From Treponema sp. (lineage in GTDB: Bacteria > Spirochaetota > Spirochaetia > Treponematales > Breznakiellaceae): a DNA stretch of 32,375 bases. The DNA lies in the NCBI GenBank assembly GCA_031256445.1, contig JAIRQN010000003.1, positions 1 to 32,375 on the forward strand, written 5' to 3'. The number at the start of each line of letters is the position of its first letter. Position 1 is the first letter of the stretch. The position numbers and the translations under genes are program-made. Of this stretch, positions 31,995 through 32,375 are shown in pieces. The notes below the pieces were generated by a model. That model saw nothing but the letters and a program-made list of their open reading frames with translations. It did not search any database and was not told the origin of the DNA.

Positions 31995-32249
31995 TCACTC
32001 TATAACAAGGGTTGCGCTTACGATGCCGAGATCATCTACAGAACTGCCGCCGTAATAAGCGATGGTAAAATTTAAAGAAGGTTGAGCGGTAAAGCTGCTG
32101 TAATCATCCGCTGCGGACATGTTGATCGTAAGAGTTTTAGTTTCACCGTCCCATGCTGCTTTATTTGAATCTAAAACATTTCCGCTGTTACCAAGAATAT
32201 CCGCCTGTTGCCACCAAATTTGATTGACAAGCGAAGTGAGAGTCGTGCC
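31995..32249 (-). pseudogene. ORF remnant lacking a start (C-terminal fragment)
   Basis: The minus strand from 32249 to the TGA at 31995 is open for 84 codons, reading for example QIWWQQADILGNSGN, NKAAWDGETKTLTINMS and a last part AYYGGSSVDDLGIVSATLVIE-like ending in IE. Codon use and composition look like real protein (perhaps a secreted or surface protein). No ATG, GTG or TTG precedes the conserved-looking part; a TAG in frame (32250-32252) lies in the first hairpin of the palindromic element. So it looks like the C-terminal end of a gene cut by that element. Confidence 0.6.
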
Positions 32250-32269
32250 CTAGTTTACTCGGGCACGAC
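32242..32269. repeat. Nine-pair perfect hairpin at the edge of the palindromic element
   Basis: GTCGTGCCC and GGGCACGAC are perfect complements around a ten-base loop. It joins the ORF remnant to the multi-branch element, and its loop side carries the in-frame stop of the remnant. Confidence 0.7.
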
Positions 32270-32295
32270 CGAACGAGCGCAGTCACCGAAGGGGT

Positions 32296-32374
32296 TCATA
32301 CCCCGCGGCTTGCCGCGGAAAGCCAGACCACTTGTAAGTGGTCTGGCGGGTGCAGGGCTTGCCCTGCGGTATGA
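32296..32374. repeat. Multi-branch (cloverleaf-like) palindromic element
   Basis: TCATACC (32296-32302) pairs with GGTATGA (32368-32374). Enclosed are three hairpins: CCGCGGC-TT-GCCGCGG (32303-32318), a 12-pair stem GCCAGACCACTT-GT-AAGTGGTCTGGC (32322-32347) and GCAGGGC-TT-GCCCTGC (32352-32367). Almost every base is paired. As plus-strand RNA, two arms end in CUUG tetraloops closed by G-C. It is not a tRNA: arm lengths are wrong and no tRNA consensus bases are seen. It may continue past the window. Confidence 0.75.
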
Positions 32375-32375
32375 T

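Noticed and set aside
31827-32075. Plus-strand ORF of 82 codons across the nested inverted repeat
   Set aside because: It lies opposite the better-supported minus-strand remnant and across palindromes; composition is not protein-like.
31995-32374. Integron gene cassette (ORF plus palindromic recombination site), since treponemes are known to carry integrons
   Set aside because: I could not find the paired RYYYAAC and GTTRRRY core sites at the element's ends, and the ORF has no start codon.
32296-32374. tRNA gene, because the 79-base fold has a 7-bp outer stem and three arms
   Set aside because: Arms of 7, 12 and 7 bp, loops of two to four bases, and no T-loop or anticodon-loop consensus; not a tRNA.

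Overview
The window looks like the chromosome of a spirochaete of the Treponema type. The evidence is gene content and order. A fused str/S10/spc ribosomal supercluster includes tuf just before rpsJ. It is followed by a treponemal PnrA-like purine-nucleoside receptor with its ABC transporter, a eukaryote-like (about 1050 residue) IleS, and the cluster rplU-prp-rpmA-obgE-nadD/yqeK-LCP-rsfS. There are several lipoproteins with loose lipoboxes (LISC, LLSC, LTAC) and a small barrel-type outer-membrane protein. Species cannot be fixed by eye. Almost all genes lie on the minus strand, so the biological reading direction runs from high to low coordinates; only an acidic protein gene (about 23.4 kb) and a solute-binding lipoprotein gene (29.5-30.7 kb) are on the plus strand.

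Region 1 (1-11.3 kb): rpsL-rpsG-tuf-rpsJ-rplC-rplD-rplW-rplB-rpsS-rplV-rpsC-rplP-rpmC-rpsQ-rplN-rplX-rplE-rpsN-rpsH-rplF-rplR-rpsE-rpmD(partial). fusA is absent. Most joints are a few bases or 1-4 base overlaps; the striking exception is a roughly 200-base, hairpin-rich spacer between rpsJ and rplC. Region 2 (11.4-16.4 kb): two zinc-ribbon proteins (one FmdB-type, one with a C-terminal membrane anchor), a lipoprotein of unknown function whose start lies inside the 3' end of ileS, and ileS itself.

Region 3 (16.5-22.1 kb): a nucleoside uptake and salvage block, made of lipoprotein receptor, double ATPase and two permeases (the last three coupled by ATGA overlaps), then uridine phosphorylase. 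Region 4 (22.3-28.9 kb): ispE; a divergent, extremely Asp/Glu-rich small protein; then, read in transcription order, rplU, prp, rpmA, obgE, a NadD-YqeK fusion, a LytR-CpsA-Psr protein and the ribosome silencing factor rsfS. This joins ribosome assembly, NAD synthesis and stress-nucleotide hydrolysis in one transcription unit. Region 5 (28.9-32.4 kb): two uncharacterised proteins, a solute-binding lipoprotein, an outer-membrane protein, and a terminal stretch that holds no intact gene.

The most unusual signals are non-coding: (i) two copies of a roughly 115-base dispersed repeat (17.3 kb and 23.8 kb) that preserve an extended -10-like box and a small hairpin with paired changes; (ii) a multi-branch palindromic element at 32242-32374 (an outer 7-bp stem around three near-perfect hairpins, two with CTTG loops) that abuts a start-less ORF remnant, with a second nested inverted repeat on the remnant's other side; (iii) the structured rpsJ-rplC spacer; and (iv) divergent promoters at 29.4 kb with overlapping -35 boxes, one of which probably gives a leaderless mRNA. 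At protein level the NadD-YqeK fusion, the presence of Prp without a cleavable L27 extension, and the acidic protein deserve attention.
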